A stretch of DNA of 64,000 nucleotides from Paragordius varius (taxonomy: Eukaryota > Nematomorpha), in NCBI GenBank assembly GCA_964247055.1, contig OZ176052.1, positions 11,718,001 to 11,782,000 of the forward strand, written 5' to 3'. Shown piece by piece: positions 37,001-50,405 of this stretch; the first letter of the stretch is position 1, and each line of letters starts with the position of its first letter. The translations under genes and the position numbers were made by a program. A model generated the notes under the pieces. That model worked only from the letters and a program-made list of their open reading frames with translations. It was not told the origin of the DNA and did not search any database.

Positions 37001-40000
37001 ATGTAAAATCTAATATATACCAGTTTTGATCCCAGAAATGGGGAATTATTATCACAATTAGTTAAATATGAATAATTTCTAGCATAATATTAATTTAATA
37101 TTTAATATCCCTATAACATATGGAGAGACATATTTTGAAAACTAATTTATATAACATCAATATTTAGATGGTGTCAAACCCATTGCACATGTTACACCTA
37201 TTATATCACATGTAATCAATAATAACGCAATATTAACCCCTCAAAATAATGAAAATAATTCTAAAATGATTAATAAACATCATTTATCGCCCACGGCTAA
37301 GAAAACACTCAGTCTTCTTACCCAAAAAAGGGATGAATTTAAACATGCTGCACTGTTAGCCAAACAGACTGGTAACATTCCACAAGCCAAAGAATATTTG
37401 AGAGCTATGAAGGTTCAAAATTTTATATAATTTATATATCTACTATTCGAAATTCAAATTTATCCTAAAGTGTTTTCGGGCTGTTATAACGCATTATTAA
37501 TATGAAACATATCTTTATGGCATACTTTATTATATTTCTGAGTATCATTTTAATTTTAAAGGAAATTATATTTTTTAAAAAATAAAAAGAGGTAATTTTT
37601 TATCTCAAAATATGCATAATTTATTTATTCATTTTAGGGTGAGTTTGAATCGTTTAAAGGTGAATATGAAGTGTATATACTATTTATATTAAATATTTTA
37701 TTTTGGAAAACAATTTTTTTTAAAAAATACATAAATAGGGGGTGATCTAATTAAATGGAAAATTGTATTTTATTGGTTGTTTTTATCATTTTATTACAAA
37801 GCAAATTTCATAAAAACCGATAAATGTTCCTTGTGTGAATAATTAATTTTAATATTATTTATAAAAAACGGTATAATACGGTTATAACTTGGTAGTTATA
37901 TTTTTCATAAAGGATACTATTCAAATTTTTATTTATTTTAATTTTTTACATCCAAAAAATTAGAGATTTGATCCATTAATTACTGCATGTATGGCAGGAC
38001 AAACTGTAGATATATCAACTTTACCCAAGAGTCCTCAAATTTTAAAAGGTGCTTCTGGTAATAAACTTTCGAATAAACGTAACTCCATTGCTCAATCTAA
38101 CATGCCTATTCAATCTTCATCACTAAATACCTTACCTTATTCAGTTTCCTCTAACGTTAAACGATTAAGTAATTGCAATTAATTACGTATAAAATATGTT
38201 TATAAAATACAAATATATTTTTAAAAAACTCACACAATTTTAAATATAACCTTATGATAAGAATCGTGAAATAATTGAGTCCTTACCGGTTTTTATATTA
38301 ATTATTTATTTAGCAACCCTAAGCGATAGGTTATAATAAAAAAATCAAGGTTAAAAAATATATTTCCGTTTCTTAAAATAAATTAGTCGTTTAATTTTTG
38401 CATCATGCTTTTATAATTGTAATTTTTGTCTATATTTTTAATTATTTTATTTTATTTAGTTTAATGTTTACATTTCAATATGATTTTTTGCAGGTATAAC
38501 GCCTGATATAGATGTCGGTATGCTGGAAAAAATATTAAAAGATCAGATTGGTATTTGTGCTAAAAATGCAACTTATTACAAACATAACGGAGATATGGTA
38601 TCTGCGCGGTATTTTGAAGATTTATCCTTAACTAGTCAACAAGGTTTTTTTTAATTTATTAAATATGATATAATAATTTAAATTTAAAATATTTAAAATT
38701 ATTCATGCATTAAATTATATATGGTTAGGTTTACAACGATTACGCCACTATAAACCATCTAATAATACCATTTATGAACCGTTGCAATATAGTCTTGAAG
38801 AAAAAATTATTCCCATAGTCAGGTAAATATTTGGCAGAAATGTAAATTTTATTTTTTTATATCTGGTATTTTTTATTTAGTATTTATTATTTTGTCCTAA
38901 ATTTTGTTGTATGTTGAAAAGTTAAACATTTTATTTATTTTTTACTACAAAAATCAAATTTTTTAGAAGCAATCTGGAACTCGGTGAAAATGACATGCTC
39001 CTAACCATAGTTCGAGGAATACATTATCAATCAAGTAAAACAATTTTTATTTTTCTTATTTTTTTAACAATAAATATAATTGGCTGGATTATTTTCCTAT
39101 GGAAATTTAATTTATTTTTTACTAATTAATATGGCACAAAATGGCATTTTTGCCCGAATATGAAAAGAGATGGCCATTGTTTTTTAGATATTTTTTGCTT
39201 TTCTAATAATTTATTTGTTTTTAATTATTTATAATATAATAAAACATGGCCAAAAACTACTTTTAAAAAACCAAAAACTAATATTTATACCCTGGTTTAT
39301 AAATCTTGTTTAATAAATTTAATATTTAAATATAGCTGCTCACAAAGAAATGGACACATACGTTAAATATGAATTCCCATATCCTACTGTAAGTATTTCA
39401 CACTTTAATTTAAGTAAACTTAATTTGTAAAAATATTATAGGCTTTAGCCCATATTCTGGTAATAGAAAAGACAAAATTTTTCCACAATTCGTTTCTTTA
39501 TAACTGGCTTAGTGGTCCATCAAATTTTTTTGTACATATATTGTTAGAGTTTAAATAATTAAATATTATAAGAAACATTAATAAATTAGTTTAAATGGAA
39601 GATATGGATAAAGTTGAGCCAACATAGATTCGGCTAAATATCATATAGGTGAATTATCTAATTACTGGATAACAGAATTTCGATTTGAATGTAAACATTT
39701 AGGATTTTTTAAATGTAATTTAGATAGGAGATATTTTTTAAGGGAGTTTATTTTTTAATATTTTTGTTACGCCTAATATAATTTTCGTTCAGTTAGTAGC
39801 ACTATATATTTTTACTATATCTCCAATATTGCGTTTAATTATGTCTCCTCCTTTAACAAATTTTAATAGAAATATTGGTTAAAATTAAAATTATGGGTTT
39901 ATTTTATTATCATTAGGATTTTAAACCTTTCTTAATCATAAATTAAATTCGTTCTTAACCTGATAAAATACAGTCAGTATGTAAACAAATTTGTTAAAAT

Positions 40001-41323
40001 ATCTCAAATATTTTATATTGAAGATGTTAATATATAAACTATTGTTTTATTTTGGTTCACATAAGATTAATTAAATGTGTTTTTCAAATTTTTTAGGCTA
40101 CAGCACAACACGACAAGACTTCCATCATTTACGGTACAAATAACCCAGGTAAAAATTATACATTGTAACAATAAAAATTTAATGAATATCAGGATTACTA
40201 AAACCCACACACGATATTTATTTTATGAATGTTTGTAATAATTAATGTAGTCTAGACTAGACTTTAGACAAGTTTAATGGGATAATTGTTTATGGTTTTT
40301 TACTTATTGAAGGGGTTAATTATATTTTTGTACCCTAATATTGGTATTACTTTGCTTATTTTTTATGTTGTTGTGCATGAAAACACAGCATTAACAATGT
40401 TTGTTTATAGCCTAATAATGCTTTTAAACTTGAATTTTGAGGTGACCTTGCTTTTTAGGCTTTTTTTTAACTGAAAATTAATCGCGTTTTATGCAAAATA
40501 TTTTGATATAAAATCATATTAGTTGATGGAAATATTGGAATATAAATTTAATCAATAAATTATTTGAAGTATTTTGTGAGGTGTCATTAAAATAGATTAA
40601 AGGTTTTATTTTATTTTTTATGGTTTTTTTATGAATAATTAATGGTTAATGCATCTATTTCTTTTATTTAAACACCCAAAAATCGTAATTTATTACATGA
40701 TTGTAGAATACAATCAAAAGTTTCAAATAAATATTGATCGAAAGTCCCGAGCCTTACACAGAGTATTCAAACGATTATCAATCAAATTTGAAATTTACCT
40801 TAAAGGGTGAGATTACTTTTATTTTATAATCAAGGATATATTTATTTAAAAAATTGTTTTTTGAAGGTGCGCTTCATAAAATTATTGGATTTTATTGGTG
40901 CCGAATCGATAAAATTGTTATAATGTTTTAGAAATATTACAAATTAATTAAAAATTACCAGATAAAACGGATTTCAGTTGATTGCTTTATAATGTAAAAA
41001 AACTACAACAGTAATAAAATTTAAGGCCCTTTTAAACACACACCATACCTTCATTATTTAATTAACAGAGTTAATTATTACTGTATGTTTTTAGGGGATT
41101 GTTTCGTTTCATTAGTGGCGATCAGCTGTTTGGGAGAATAAATTTTAAATTGGCACCGTTTGAATCTGAAACATGTACACTACACACCTGTTTACCTATT
41201 ATGGACCCAAACAATTCTAGGAAAGAGGTTGGTGGAAAGCTTGAAATTATAATCAAGATGAGAGACCCTTTGCTCAAAAAACAGATTGAGGAAACGAAAC
41301 GAGATTGGCTTACTATATCCTAA
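34033..41323 (+). CDS. CC2D1: CC2D1 / Lgd (DM14 and C2 domain protein)
   Basis: Fifteen exons (34033-34120, 34143-34198, 34223-34600, 35713-35887, 36238-36732, 36854-36910, 37168-37412, 37964-38168, 38494-38643, 38729-38822, 38967-39034, 39336-39388, 40097-40148, 40707-40806, 41095-41323) join in frame to 814 residues. Introns 1 and 2 are 22 and 24 bp; the rest are 85-1112 bp. I see three DM14 repeats (from about residues 60, 320 and 465: YQEALQIAESNNDASKVKRI, YLEAQQKATEASKNRRMGRI, FKHAALLAKQTGNIPQAKEY), a linking helical region (QIGICAKNATYYKHNGD) and a C2 domain (about 640-790; TYVKYEFPYPT, HDKTSIIYGTNNP, LKGGLFRFISGDQLFG). Human CC2D1A has four DM14 repeats. Family members bind CHMP4/Shrub and control ESCRT-III-dependent endosomal sorting, including Notch. 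Paralogues A and B cannot be distinguished. The 57-nt exon 6 and its boundaries are the least certain part. Confidence 0.9.
34808..35539. mobile_element. hAT-like element with nested family B MITE (CC2D1 intron 3)
   Basis: Left end CAGAGGTCTTTAACATGCGG, right end CATATGTGTTGGACACCCCTG-like, with GCGGCC-rich patches inside. Flanks (ttttgaat and ttttaaaa) match only partly, so the target duplication is weak. The family B MITE at 34869-35352 fills most of it. Confidence 0.55.
34869..35352. mobile_element. TTAA-type MITE, family B, copy 2 (nested)
   Basis: Left end TAAACGCTTCATTACCTTTT (degenerate TTAA), right end AAAAGGTGATGAAGTGTTAA. Internal blocks match the copies at 28428 and 57517. It lies within the hAT-like element at 34808-35539. 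Confidence 0.65.
37439..37680. mobile_element. Family C MITE in CC2D1 intron 7
   Basis: About 240 bp with divergent inverted arms (GAAATTCAAATTTATCCT and AGGGTGAGTTTGAATCG) and the same interior as 16024-16280 and 25304-25580. Non-coding. Confidence 0.55.
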
Positions 41324-41889
41324 TATAACATTATATGTGTAATAATTAGAATAAATTTTATCATATATTCAATATTTGTATTATTGTTTAGCTGGGATAT
41401 CAGAGTTACTTACCAGTGTTGTTTTTGATTCAATTTTAGCGTCAATGATTCCTTATTATATATTTATTATTTCAAGGGCGCATGTATTGATTTTTCGTTA
41501 AGTTCCGCGCAAAAAATCAGATAAAGTTTTGTGTAATCCATTGCATTTTTAAGCCTTTCTTGTATTTGCTTTAAACAAAACCTGATGAAAGTATATAGTA
41601 ATTTATATTATTTTTCTTAAAGGTTTTTTTATCCCACATAATTAATGTGTTTAATAAACAATTTTTACCTCAAGCTTTGCAACCTTTTTCACGCCAATTA
41701 AAAAGGCTAATCAGGCATAGAGAGAGAGTAGCTGAAATTAAATGATCAATATAATATAATTATAAATGATCTATAAATAAAATCTTTTAATTTATTCGAT
41801 ATAATTCTTTATTGTGTTAGTATTTATTTAAAATTAATACTAGTATAACAATTAATATTATTTTGATATCATTATAAATATATATGTAT
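41324..41889. other. Convergent intergenic spacer
   Basis: A 566-bp AT-rich spacer between the 3' ends of CC2D1 and the PPxY membrane gene. It should hold both 3' UTRs. Nothing else recognised. Confidence 0.45.
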
Positions 41890-42846
41890 TTACATTAAAT
41901 ATATCTCTTGATATGGCAAAGAAAATACTAAACCCGTCGGCGTTAAAGAGTGTTGTTCCTCACTGGGTACTACACTTTTGAGCGGCTGAATCGTTTGTTT
42001 TTGCATAACATGATGAGGATTATTATTGAATAGCTCAGAATTTTCATAAACTCCATCTCCTCCTCCTCCTAAGCTAGGATTTAGAATTTGACCTTCTGTC
42101 GCACCAGTTTTTTCAATTACAACTTGTGGGATACTTAAACCATTAAGTTCGAACTTGAGTTGAGAATACACAGGGGGTGGTTGTTCCTCAATTGTGCTGG
42201 AAAGCATGGAACTTGAGACACGCCGTATTCGATTAACGATTGGGTTAATGAGTGTTTCTGAACTTCGACGCAAAAACCGCGCTCCACTTTGAATGAGGGA
42301 ACCATTTAAATTGTTTAACAAACATTCCTGATAACTTGGTGGTTTATCACTTTCACTCACATGTCGTTCTCCACGCGTCGGTTTGCTTTGACGAGCCGCT
42401 CCAGTTCGATCCTGTAAAATTCGATCAATCAAATTACCGGCACGTCTAAAAGATGAAGAACCTTGTCGATGATTAATACCATCCTCTAAACCAGCACCCT
42501 GTTGTCTTCCACACATATTTCCATACATGAAAAAATTGTAGCAAGCCATAGTCGTACCTATGAGAAGCATTAGCGGCCCCGTAAAAAACATAAAATAATT
42601 GGTGGGTGGACAAAATTTTTGGGCATAACACCGTTGGTCCCCTGAATTGGTGTGGAGAAATACGTAGGTGGTTAGGAACAAACCCCAAGCTATAAGAGCA
42701 AAAGATATGGCATATTTCCAACGCCTTTTCCGCAACACAGTTGCGGCATTTTGGTAATTATTATAGTTGCTACTATGAATAACATGCCCCACTAATTGTT
42801 GATGAGCCTGAGACGCATGCTGCGGATTTCGATTAATAGGCAACAT
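41890..42846 (-). CDS. Two-pass membrane protein with two PPxY motifs, single exon
   Basis: One uninterrupted frame of 318 residues. A basic stretch (VLRKRRWKY) leads into membrane helix 1 (about residues 45-64, AISFALIAWGLFLTTYVFL), a short loop with two Cys (RCYAQKFCPP), and helix 2 (about 84-107, FMFFTGPLMLLIGTTMACYN). The remaining 210 residues look cytosolic and disordered, with two WW-ligand motifs, KPPSYQECL (about 175) and QPPPVYSQL (about 227). The build, two helices near the N-terminus and a PPxY-bearing tail, resembles TMEM51-like proteins and NEDD4-family adaptors, but I see no sequence identity that would name it. It is the only apparently intronless gene among those whose full coding region is visible. 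A likely role is recruiting a HECT ubiquitin ligase to membranes (inference). It is convergent with CC2D1. Confidence 0.75.
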   Translation of the reverse strand: MLPINRNPQHASQAHQQLVGHVIHSSNYNNYQNAATVLRKRRWKYAISFALIAWGLFLTTYVFLHTNSGDQRCYAQKFCPPTNYFMFFTGPLMLLIGTTMACYNFFMYGNMCGRQQGAGLEDGINHRQGSSSFRRAGNLIDRILQDRTGAARQSKPTRGERHVSESDKPPSYQECLLNNLNGSLIQSGARFLRRSSETLINPIVNRIRRVSSSMLSSTIEEQPPPVYSQLKFELNGLSIPQVVIEKTGATEGQILNPSLGGGGDGVYENSELFNNNPHHVMQKQTIQPLKSVVPSEEQHSLTPTGLVFSLPYQEIYLM

Positions 42847-44990
42847 GAAGGGGCGCCGTAATACTATAATTAATAATTGATGGATTATTATTTGGTTTTT
42901 AAAACGTATTTTGGTGTATCGATAAGAATAAATATGGCATTGGGTCCATTTAAACTATTTATTATCTCTGTATGGAATAGGGGGTGTGGAGGAATGTTTG
43001 TGGCTATACACAAACAACCTTAAAATTCGTTTTGTAGACGAAAAAAAGTTAATTTTAATTAAATTTGGGGGAAAAAAATTAGGCAAAAATCACAACAAGA
43101 TTTCGCAAATCTCTGAGAGACACAAAGAATAACGTCAATTTTGGTTTAAAGAATCACATAATTGTTTGGCATAATACTTAAATGAGCTTTTATAAGCTTT
43201 GTTCGCAAAAATATAATATGTTATATTAACAATTCATAAACAATGTTATGTATATACATACATACACATTGTATGTATAACACAAACAAATTTTGACAAT
43301 GCTTTTTTAAATCTATATGTATATAACACTAATTTCACAAAAATAGCCTACGGTAATCATGGTAGGTCATAAAATAATAAACAGTAATAATACTTTATTA
43401 TTGCAAAATCTTAATGTTAATAGTGTCGCTTTTTGTTTTTAGCTTACTTTCATTTTGTAACTATAATTTCTGTTTTAAGACTTATAAAGGTAGAAAAAAA
43501 CCACTTTGACTTGTCATTAACTAATGACAACACATACACAATGTTTCAACAATTAATCAATCGATTTAAGTTGGCAAACGGTTATAAATTGAAAAACGTA
43601 ATGGCTAATTAGTAACACTTTTTTGTTCTTGATCGCAATTCAAAACTATGAAATGTACTAATTTAATTTCTTTTAGCAGTCTTTTTTTGAAAACCGTAAA
43701 CCATCAATCTGTCATATTCAGAAAAAATGATTATCCCGGTTGAGTGACGCCACAATTAGTTGACACATTCTTTTGCAAAACTATTCGTATTTGCTATGCG
43801 AAAAATCTAAAATTTACCATTGTAGTACGATTAACAAAACGCAAAAGAGAGATGAGTTATGCTTAAATATTTAGAAATTGTATTATCATATAAAAACACG
43901 CAAAGACTCATCCTCATTGTATAAATATTTAAAAAAATTCTTGTGATTTTTTTATTTGAGGAATAAGTAATATACACTTAGAAATGCTAAAATTTTAATA
44001 ATACTTTTATGCCTCATCATTTGACGACTGCGTGTGACAAAAATATAAGATAAACCATTTCAAAGTTTCAAATGTATCCGGAACTAACATTTTCAGATTA
44101 TAAATCATGGGTATATTAAGAATTTATCTTGCGCCTTCTATGAGGCGAAATTTCCAAATATCTAATAAATTTTAAGGGCGCCTTAAAGTAATTTTAGCAG
44201 GCGTCTAATAGTTTTAAGTCAAAGATTTAATTTATATATGGTTATTATCAATTATTTTGCAAAATATTTTAATTCGATTTTTTGATAAAAATGAGAATAG
44301 TTTAAAAAACGACAGACAAACCAATAGATTTTTTTAGCTTAAGCCCGTTATTAATCATAATATATATCGGGTATAATTTTTAATATATATAAATTATAGA
44401 GTCCATAAGTTTCGTTTTCAAAGCTTATTAGATGACTTGCAAATAAATAACAAATCGTTGTAATATTTAAAATCGAGATCTTTTTATAATATTTAAATGT
44501 GTAATGACGCTTCCGGCTAAGTACATTTTAAGAAAATACTCAGTTATTTAATTTAACCCATGTGAATATATATTATCTGAATGCTATTTCTCAGAAAAAC
44601 TGCCTGATGACTTATAATTTAAATAATTAAAAATGTAGCTAATATTAACAAAATATTTTAACTTGCAACGTATTATCGGATGAATTCATATTTGATAACT
44701 TTTTAAGTATTATAATAATATATGGTAAGGTAGTTAATTTATAATAAAATCTTAAATTATAGACCAATTGTGGAAAAGGTTTATTATATTAACGTCTAAT
44801 AAATTATATTGAAACAAATTTAAATTAAAATGATTTTAATATATAAAAATGTTCAAAACTTTTGGCATAAAACTAAAAGTGTAATTTGAGAGATATATAA
44901 ACATAGGTTTTTAGCGGTTTTTTGGTAAAAAAACTCGCAATTTTGCAAAAAAAATCAATTATTTATTTTATTCAAAATATCGTCCAAAAG

Positions 44991-45170
44991 GAGATGTGAT
45001 GGTATAGTACTATGCGCCTGACTCTTACACTGCGTGCCAGAGTTTGAACCCCAAAACTATGCAATTTTTCCATCATCACTGTCAGTCCTGGGCAGGCGAG
45101 TGTTAAAGCCTTAACAATTCAGGAAAAAATTTAAGTCCTTACCCATTAATAAAAAAGAAAAAAAAGACTC
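44991..45170 (+). mobile_element. tRNA-derived SINE candidate
   Basis: A box A-like GATGGTATAGTAC at about 44998-45010 and a box B-like AGAGTTTGAACCCC at about 45050-45063 are spaced as in a tRNA gene and preceded by GGAGATGTG. The arms do not pair well enough for a working tRNA. A non-tRNA body (GTCAGTCCTGGGCAGGCGAG) follows, then an A-rich tail (AATAAAAAAGAAAAAAAAG). Only one copy is seen in the window. Confidence 0.5.
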
Positions 45171-45199
45171 TAGTTATTGTCCACAGCTTTTTAGCCCTC

Positions 45200-45278
45200 G
45201 CATTAATATAAAATTGCCATAACCAAAAAAACTGTTACGCATTAATATAAAAATGCCATAACCAGAAAAACTGTTAGT
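45200..45278. repeat. Two-copy tandem repeat, about 39-40 bp unit
   Basis: GCATTAATATAAAA-TGCCATAACCA-AAAAACTGTTA occurs twice in a row with three small differences. Confidence 0.75.
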
Positions 45279-45890
45279 ATTTTATGGCAAACCATTGCTT
45301 GCCAAAGCGATTTGGCTTTGGTGCGGATGAAACGGCTTAATTTTTCCGCCTTGGATTTACCAAATAAATCCGTTTCCCATTACCCGTCACTATTCGGTGG
45401 AATAATGATTTCCTTTCGTGATGTTGAAACAGAATTTTACAAGCCTGCAATTTTCGATTTGTTCATTCAGATTGTGTGGAGCCCATGAATGATCTTTTCC
45501 ATTGTTCCTAATCTATTGATTGTTTTTTGTGATCCATGCTTCTATGATGGCAATACGTGCCGCAAATGTATTTCACGCACAAAATTTGTCATGAGTGAAC
45601 GATAATGATTCAACTTGACTGTTCATTTAATGTTTGATGAACAAAATGGATTGATTCTCACATTAATTGTCTGCCTACTTTTCACTTGTGTTAAACAGGT
45701 AATGATTTATGATTGCTCCTAAGTGCGTTTTTGAATGATACCAGGGCAGCATATAAATTTAAATTCCAATCAATAATCCACAACAAATATTTACCAGGTG
45801 GACTACTATATCGCTAATTACAAAATGTAACAAAAGATATGAGTGTTATTAACGATACATAAACTAAGAAACTTAAAGTTAAACCGTAAC

Positions 45891-46370
45891 TTAACACTTC
45901 TATTCAATAGATGATATTATTATAAAACTACTGAAAGGAACGGTTCCAACTTAAATTTATGCATCTATCCTAAAATTTATATAAATACAAAATATCTAAA
46001 AAAAATTTCATTAAAAAAACTCCATATTAAACTGGTTCGTCCCAATTTTTATTTTACCGCATTTTAGTTATCGTGTTTTTGAATTATATTTTTATTAAAA
46101 TCACCTCTAAAATTACAATAAAAAAGGTGTTTTTTGGTTGTTTTTATTAGCTTGGTAACATGTCATGTTGACTAAATCTTCAAGTTTATCCAAAAAATAA
46201 GTATTATCAAATTTTTGATTGATATTTTCTATATTTCGGTGCATCAATGTTGCATAAGTGCAAACTTTTGCAATGGTTTTTATTTATTCCGTATCTTTTG
46301 AAATATTTGATTTTATTCAGACCAACACCAATTACCCCAATTTCATCGAATGACTGAGAATGTTGCTATT
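45891..46370. mobile_element. Family A MITE, reversed and eroded copy 4
   Basis: It starts TTAACACTTCTATTCAATAG on the plus strand, which is the right end of family A in reverse. It passes through matching interior blocks (AAAGGAACGGTTCCAAC, CATGTCATGTTGACTAAATC) and ends near 46330-46370 with ACCCCAATTTCATCGAATGA, the left end in reverse. The outermost right end is lost. Confidence 0.65.
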
Positions 46371-47776
46371 ATTATAAAATTTATAATAATTTTGGTCTTT
46401 TTAAATCCTAAATTTTGATAAGCTAAAAATAGATCAAAAAATTCTAACATAAAGATTTATATAAATATAGAAGGCCTTATGGACACATCCTGGTTTTTCT
46501 GCAACGCAAACATAAAGTCTTAACGGGTTTCTTAAAATTATTTATAGAATTGTATTAAAAGGTTTAAAGTTATTAAGGTTATGATTTCATAATCATATCT
46601 GGAATCAAAATTATCTAACAAACTAATATGAGCGTTAATTTGATAGCCCAAAAAATATTTCCATATTGGGTAATAAAGTCAAAAAAGCGCCTTTTATTAT
46701 TTAAAAATATCAAATAAATTTCACATAAAGATAGCTCTAACTAAATATATTATTTTTTACTATAATATTAAAGACTATAAATTAAAGGTGTATATAATTT
46801 TTTAAAAATTATAAACTCTATTTATCAAAACTGACAACAGACACAAAGGCGATTTTTTAAATTATAAGGTATATTATTTGCTGAGCGTTTTGATATAATG
46901 TGTAAATATGAATAGGTATTTATAAAGTGATTAATGATTCATGCAGTAATGGACTATTGCTGTATTGGATTATATTCTCATTTTTTGTCCGCGAAGACAT
47001 TTTGGGGTAGGACCCCACGATTACAAATAGGAAATAAACTACTTTCAAGGTTGCGTAAGTTAAAATTTAATTACAAAACCCTTCCCGTATAGGATTAACA
47101 TATAATTCTTACAGTTTTAAGAGTCCCAAATTCAAACACACCATATGAACGAACTGCTGATATTTAAATCAATTCCAGAGTCATTTACTTAATTTACAAC
47201 CATTATATATGGTTTGCATTAGTGTGAAAAAATGAAAGAAAATTGACGGCAAAGAGCCTCTGATATTTTATATCATACGCTCAAAAGGCTAAAAAAGCAT
47301 AATTTTAAAATAAACCAATTTTAAAAATATTTTTTATAAGTAATTGACCCTGAATACAAAACTACCCCAATATATCATTTTACTTCTTTTTAGATGTTAT
47401 TTTAAGGAAGTTTTGCCTTTAAACTTGTAAACAAACATCTGTTTTGAGAAATGATTCGCTTATTTCTTATAATTTTTTGGAACGATACAGCTTAAATAAG
47501 ATGAATATAATCAAATCTAGCCTATGAAATACTTTTTAAATGCCAGGATCGTAAAATCCTACACCAAAAGGCACTGGTGATTTAATGTAGAGGCATTTAA
47601 TATTTTAAATATATCAATATTTTAGTTATATCTACTTCGTATTTAATCTAAAAATCTATCTGCTTGTATTTACGAAAAATATTTTCATATGAATTTTAGA
47701 AAAGATAATTTATAATAAAGTTTAAGCACAATTTTTGTGCAGTTGCAGTATATCAGATTGCCTGCTATTGATACTG

Positions 47777-50371
47777 ATGAATGGGTCTTGTAACGATCTA
47801 CAAAATATATTAAACGATTTGCAGGAATTGGAATTGCAACTTAATTCTGAAATAAATGCTAATCCACATACAGATAAAGCTAATTACCATTGTTCAAGTT
47901 TTATATAATTAATATTAAGATTCTTCTAATTTTATTCCCACCAATAAGTGTGATCACGAAATAGATTCTGCCTATTCTGATGATGTATCTAATAATAGTC
48001 TAGGCGCTAACAAGACGTCATCTTCTGTAGGTTGCGATGAGTTTAATAGTTATGAGACTCGGATAAGTCGACTTAGTTGTGATAACTTTACAAATTCACA
48101 AGTATATGATAATTATGCCATTTTAAATTTTATCTAAACTACTTACTCTCTAAATTTTTAACTTTTTATTTAAATTTTATTAGTTTAAATCCGTATCCCC
48201 ATTTGGTGCTCCAAATCTAATTCATAGCAATTTAAATCACAAATCCGATCGTTATTCTTCTAATTCTTACAGTCCTAATATCAATTTGTCGACAAAATCT
48301 AACAATATTAAAACATACGGATTAAGTAATGGTCTCACACATTTTAATGAAAGTGGTAACAATGGAAATTTTACTATTGAAAGCGATAGCAACAAAAAAA
48401 CGAATGATATTAATTCTCATGATATTTCCGAAAAAGAGATAAAGATACAAATTGCGCTACAAAAGTTAAAAGAGGCCAACATCAAAAAGGTTTTTCTTTT
48501 ACATAATTAAAAATGTGGTTTAAGGCTAGTACGTAGTAATAAGTAGATAGGATATTCTTTATATCGTTGTTTTTATAAAATACAATTTTTAAACTTTTTG
48601 CCAAGCGTAATATGATACCTTCCAAATTATGGATTCTGAATGAGTCTTTTAACTATTCCACCTCTCAATGATAATTAAATTAAAAAAGTGACCTAAAAAT
48701 CGATTTTTTGTCCATTGACACAGATATCCAACATAAGGCAGTGTGTATGCCTATCCTAATTATAATCATCCTAATAATTCACTTATGTCAATAACGTCAT
48801 TTTTTAGAGACAGATATAATTCATCATACAGTTTAGTTCATTAATTCTTTATATCATTTAAATTTTGAAATATTTTTGCACATGTTATACGAAATTAGGA
48901 TTGATAAATTCTATCAGGGATGTCCAACACGCTTTTTTGGACTGGCAAAAGTTTTATAATAAATGTTAAAAAAATAAAAAATTGGATTACAATCAAAAAT
49001 TCACTATTATTCAATATCACCCAAAATTTGGCTTAAAATAAATAAAAAAAACCAAAAATTAACAAAGCAGCGCGAAAATATAATTTTTCCGTTATTAGCC
49101 AAAATAAAATAATCGCATTTTTATCGCATATTAGGTCAAATAAAATTAAATACAATATAGATGAAAACATGTCAACTATATATTTATTTGTTTTAATAAA
49201 GCAAAAGGATTATTCGAAAAATTTATAATAACAAAAATTTTATATTTTTTGGAGGCTCTCAGAAAGATTTACACCATAAGCTAAAAACTTTATAAAAGAA
49301 AATTTTTTGGTAATTTGCCCCAAAGCGGAAGCTCAGTAGAATTTTTACAAAACATTCAATACATATGTTATAAATGCATTTTCCATACAATTGGTCGATG
49401 CTTAAAAAGATCGATAGACTAAATTTTTAATTTGGAGTATATTTATGCCCTAAAGCCGGTATTAAAAGCCGAATGGCGCCCAAAATATTTAATCAAGATT
49501 TTCGGGTAAAAATTTAAAAATCTGAGATGATAAATCTAATTTTTTTCATCGAGTATATTTTCATTTTTTATTATATAAATTTTAGATGTATGTCAAGGTT
49601 TACATGAGAGACGGTGGTGCCAAATGTCTACTGGTTGATGAAAATCAGACTTGTGGTCAAATTTGTCGCATTTTAGTCGAAAAGAATCACATTAAACAAC
49701 AGAATGAACAAATTGGTATTTTAACAAACGAAACTCTATCAAGCATAGCAAATTGGACGCTTATCGAACACCTTCCAGACTTGTATATGGGTAAAAATTG
49801 TTAGATACATTATATCTTAAAATTAATAAATTAAATAAAGCCGTAGATTTCTATTGTAATTAAATATGTTTTAATTGTTTATACAATTATTGTCCCCTAT
49901 ATGATTGTAACTAAAAGTAGAGTAGTATTAGCAAGATTGCTGAAATTGTATTTTTATGTTTTGTTTAAATTCTAAAATGGGTTAACCAAAATATTGGTGC
50001 GTCTTATGCGCAAAAAAATATTTTTTTATATTGGAGGTTTTAAATATATAATATTTTCATATTTTAAAATGATTTAAATGTATGCTGCATGATATCACAA
50101 GCCATAGATTTTTTACAAACATAAAACTTTGATACCGGTAATATAACGGTAGTTATCTATAGTTTTTGAAATCTTGGGCCATTTTTACACTGTTTTTTCA
50201 TTTAGCTTTTGATTTATAGATTATTTTAGCTTTGTTGTATTAATTTATATATATATATAATATATATATATTAAATTTTGGATGATTCATTCCTGCATTC
50301 ATTTTAGCACTCTGATATTGGCAAAAAGATTATTATTTGATATTTTACTTAATATTATGTAAACGATTTAG

Positions 50372-50405
<34 letters not shown>

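Larger units (their letters stand above)
42847..47776. other. Long divergent intergenic region
   Basis: About 4.9 kb between the divergent PPxY membrane gene and MIG-10. It holds a SINE candidate (44991-45170), a two-copy short tandem repeat (45200-45278) and a reversed family A MITE (45891-46370). No gene is supported in the rest. Confidence 0.55.

Noticed and set aside
40286-40474. Hydrophobic ORF suggesting a small membrane protein
   Set aside because: It lies entirely within CC2D1 intron 13. Its hydrophobic look comes from T-rich DNA.
42473-42721. Second minus-strand frame inside the PPxY membrane gene
   Set aside because: It is an out-of-frame overlap. The 318-residue frame has clear membrane helices and motifs.
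44991-45063. Functional tRNA gene
   Set aside because: Box A and B are present, but the acceptor and T stems do not pair, and a body plus A-rich tail follow. A SINE fits better.
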